Positions 4,654 through 5,303 of a stretch of DNA of 5,303 bases are shown here, in pieces. The notes under the pieces are model-generated. The model was given only the letters and a program-made list of their open reading frames with translations, had not been told where the DNA came from and searched no databases. The translations under genes were made by a program, and so were the position numbers. The first letter of the stretch is position 1; each line of letters begins with the position of its first letter. The DNA lies in assembly GCA_030684415.1 (NCBI GenBank), contig JAUXNL010000406.1, forward strand, positions 1 to 5,303, in the 5' to 3' direction. This DNA comes from Moraxellaceae bacterium. GTDB lineage: Bacteria > Pseudomonadota > Gammaproteobacteria > Pseudomonadales > Moraxellaceae.

Positions 4654-5303
4654 TCAGTGCAGGCGCTTCTTGCCAAAGCTGAACACACCATGCTCTTCCT
4701 CCACCAGTATCGTATCGCCCGCGACAAACTCACCCGCGAGCAGACGCTGCGCCAGCGGATTCTCCAGTGCGGTCTGGATGGCCCGCTTGAGCGGACGAGC
4801 ACCGTAAACCGGATCGTAGCCTGCCGCCACCAGTCGCAGCATCGCCCCTTCGCTGAGCTCAAGCTGCAAGTCACGCTCGGCGAGTCGCTCACGCAGCCGG
4901 TTGAGCTGGATTTCGGCAATCCCCTGCATCTGCGACTCGGCAAGCGGATGGAACACGACCACTTCATCAATACGATTAATCAGTTCCGGACGGAAATGAC
5001 GGCCTACTGCCTCCATGACCGCCAGCTTCATCTCGTCGTACTGACTTTCCTTCGTCATCGACTGGATGATGTCGGACCCCAGATTCGAGGTCATCACGAT
5101 CACCGTGTTGCGGAAATCGACCGTGCGGCCCTGACCGTCTGTAAGGCGGCCATCCTCCAGCACCTGCAACAAGATACCGAAGACATCCGGATGTGCTTTT
5201 TCCACTTCATCCAGTAGCACCACGGCATAAGGCCGACGTCGTACCGCTTCGGTGAGATAGCCGCCCTCTTCATAGCCGACATAGCCCGGAGGCGCGCCAA
5301 TCA
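4654..5303 (-). CDS. clpB: ATP-dependent disaggregase ClpB, C-terminal part, 5' end cut by window edge
   Basis: C-terminal 215 residues of the Hsp100 chaperone ClpB, a cytoplasmic hexameric AAA+ machine that works with DnaK/DnaJ/GrpE to pull proteins out of aggregates. E. coli ClpB has 857 residues, so about three quarters lie off the right edge. Seen in order, from the second nucleotide-binding domain: the pore-loop GYVGYEEGG, Walker B VVLLDEVEKAHPD, DGRLTDGQGRTVDFRNT, sensor 1 MTSNLGS, the arginine-finger region ELINRIDEVVVFHPL, and the small C-terminal domain with sensor 2 YDPVYGARPLKRAIQ. The end, FSFGKKRLH, is unlike the E. coli tail, but ClpB tails vary. The frame is intact up to the TGA at 4654-4656. 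ClpB is usually heat-shock controlled (sigma32), but its promoter is outside the window. Confidence 0.97.
   Translation of the reverse strand, partial: IGAPPGYVGYEEGGYLTEAVRRRPYAVVLLDEVEKAHPDVFGILLQVLEDGRLTDGQGRTVDFRNTVIVMTSNLGSDIIQSMTKESQYDEMKLAVMEAVGRHFRPELINRIDEVVVFHPLAESQMQGIAEIQLNRLRERLAERDLQLELSEGAMLRLVAAGYDPVYGARPLKRAIQTALENPLAQRLLAGEFVAGDTILVEEEHGVFSFGKKRLH

Noticed and set aside
4492..5217. Plus-strand open frame of 241 codons
   Set aside because: Runs antisense through the start of the OsmC gene and most of the visible clpB; both have strong family motifs on the other strand.

Overview
The window comes from a chromosome with moderately high GC and reads like a gammaproteobacterium (Pseudomonas, Marinobacter or Alcanivorax-like). 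The evidence is the IlvI sequence, the sigma70-style promoters, the DUF4124 lipoprotein-like family and a bacterial C13 peptidase of the type seen in that class. The genus is an inference. There is no sign of phage, plasmid, CRISPR, rRNA or tRNA.

Layout, left to right: (1) 1-1601, minus strand: the acetolactate synthase large subunit gene (ilvI/ilvB type), with its 3' end cut by the window edge. (2) 1602-1997: a divergent intergenic region with a good ilvI promoter, a palindrome in the ilvI leader, and a clear promoter for the rightward gene. (3) 1998-2459, plus strand: a small exported DUF4124 protein. (4) 2474-2502: a bidirectional intrinsic terminator between convergent genes. (5) 2529-3917 (or 3986), minus strand: a multi-pass membrane protein with a C-terminal C13 (legumain/caspase-like) cysteine peptidase domain. 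(6) 3987-4167: a hairpin-dense gap of about 160 bp, bounded by perfect 13-bp inverted copies of one motif. (7) 4168-4557, minus strand: an OsmC-family protein. (8) 4654-5303, minus strand: the C-terminal quarter of the ClpB disaggregase, cut by the right edge.

The genes do not form one pathway. IlvI makes branched-chain amino acid precursors. ClpB (protein disaggregation), OsmC (thiol peroxidase family) and possibly the C13 peptidase lie in the same direction and could relate to protein or oxidative stress, but the sequence shows separate signals rather than a tight operon. The least ordinary items are the membrane-anchored C13 peptidase, whose catalytic domain is predicted to face the periplasm, and the structured repeat block beside its promoter. 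I see no convincing evidence of a wholly new multi-gene system.
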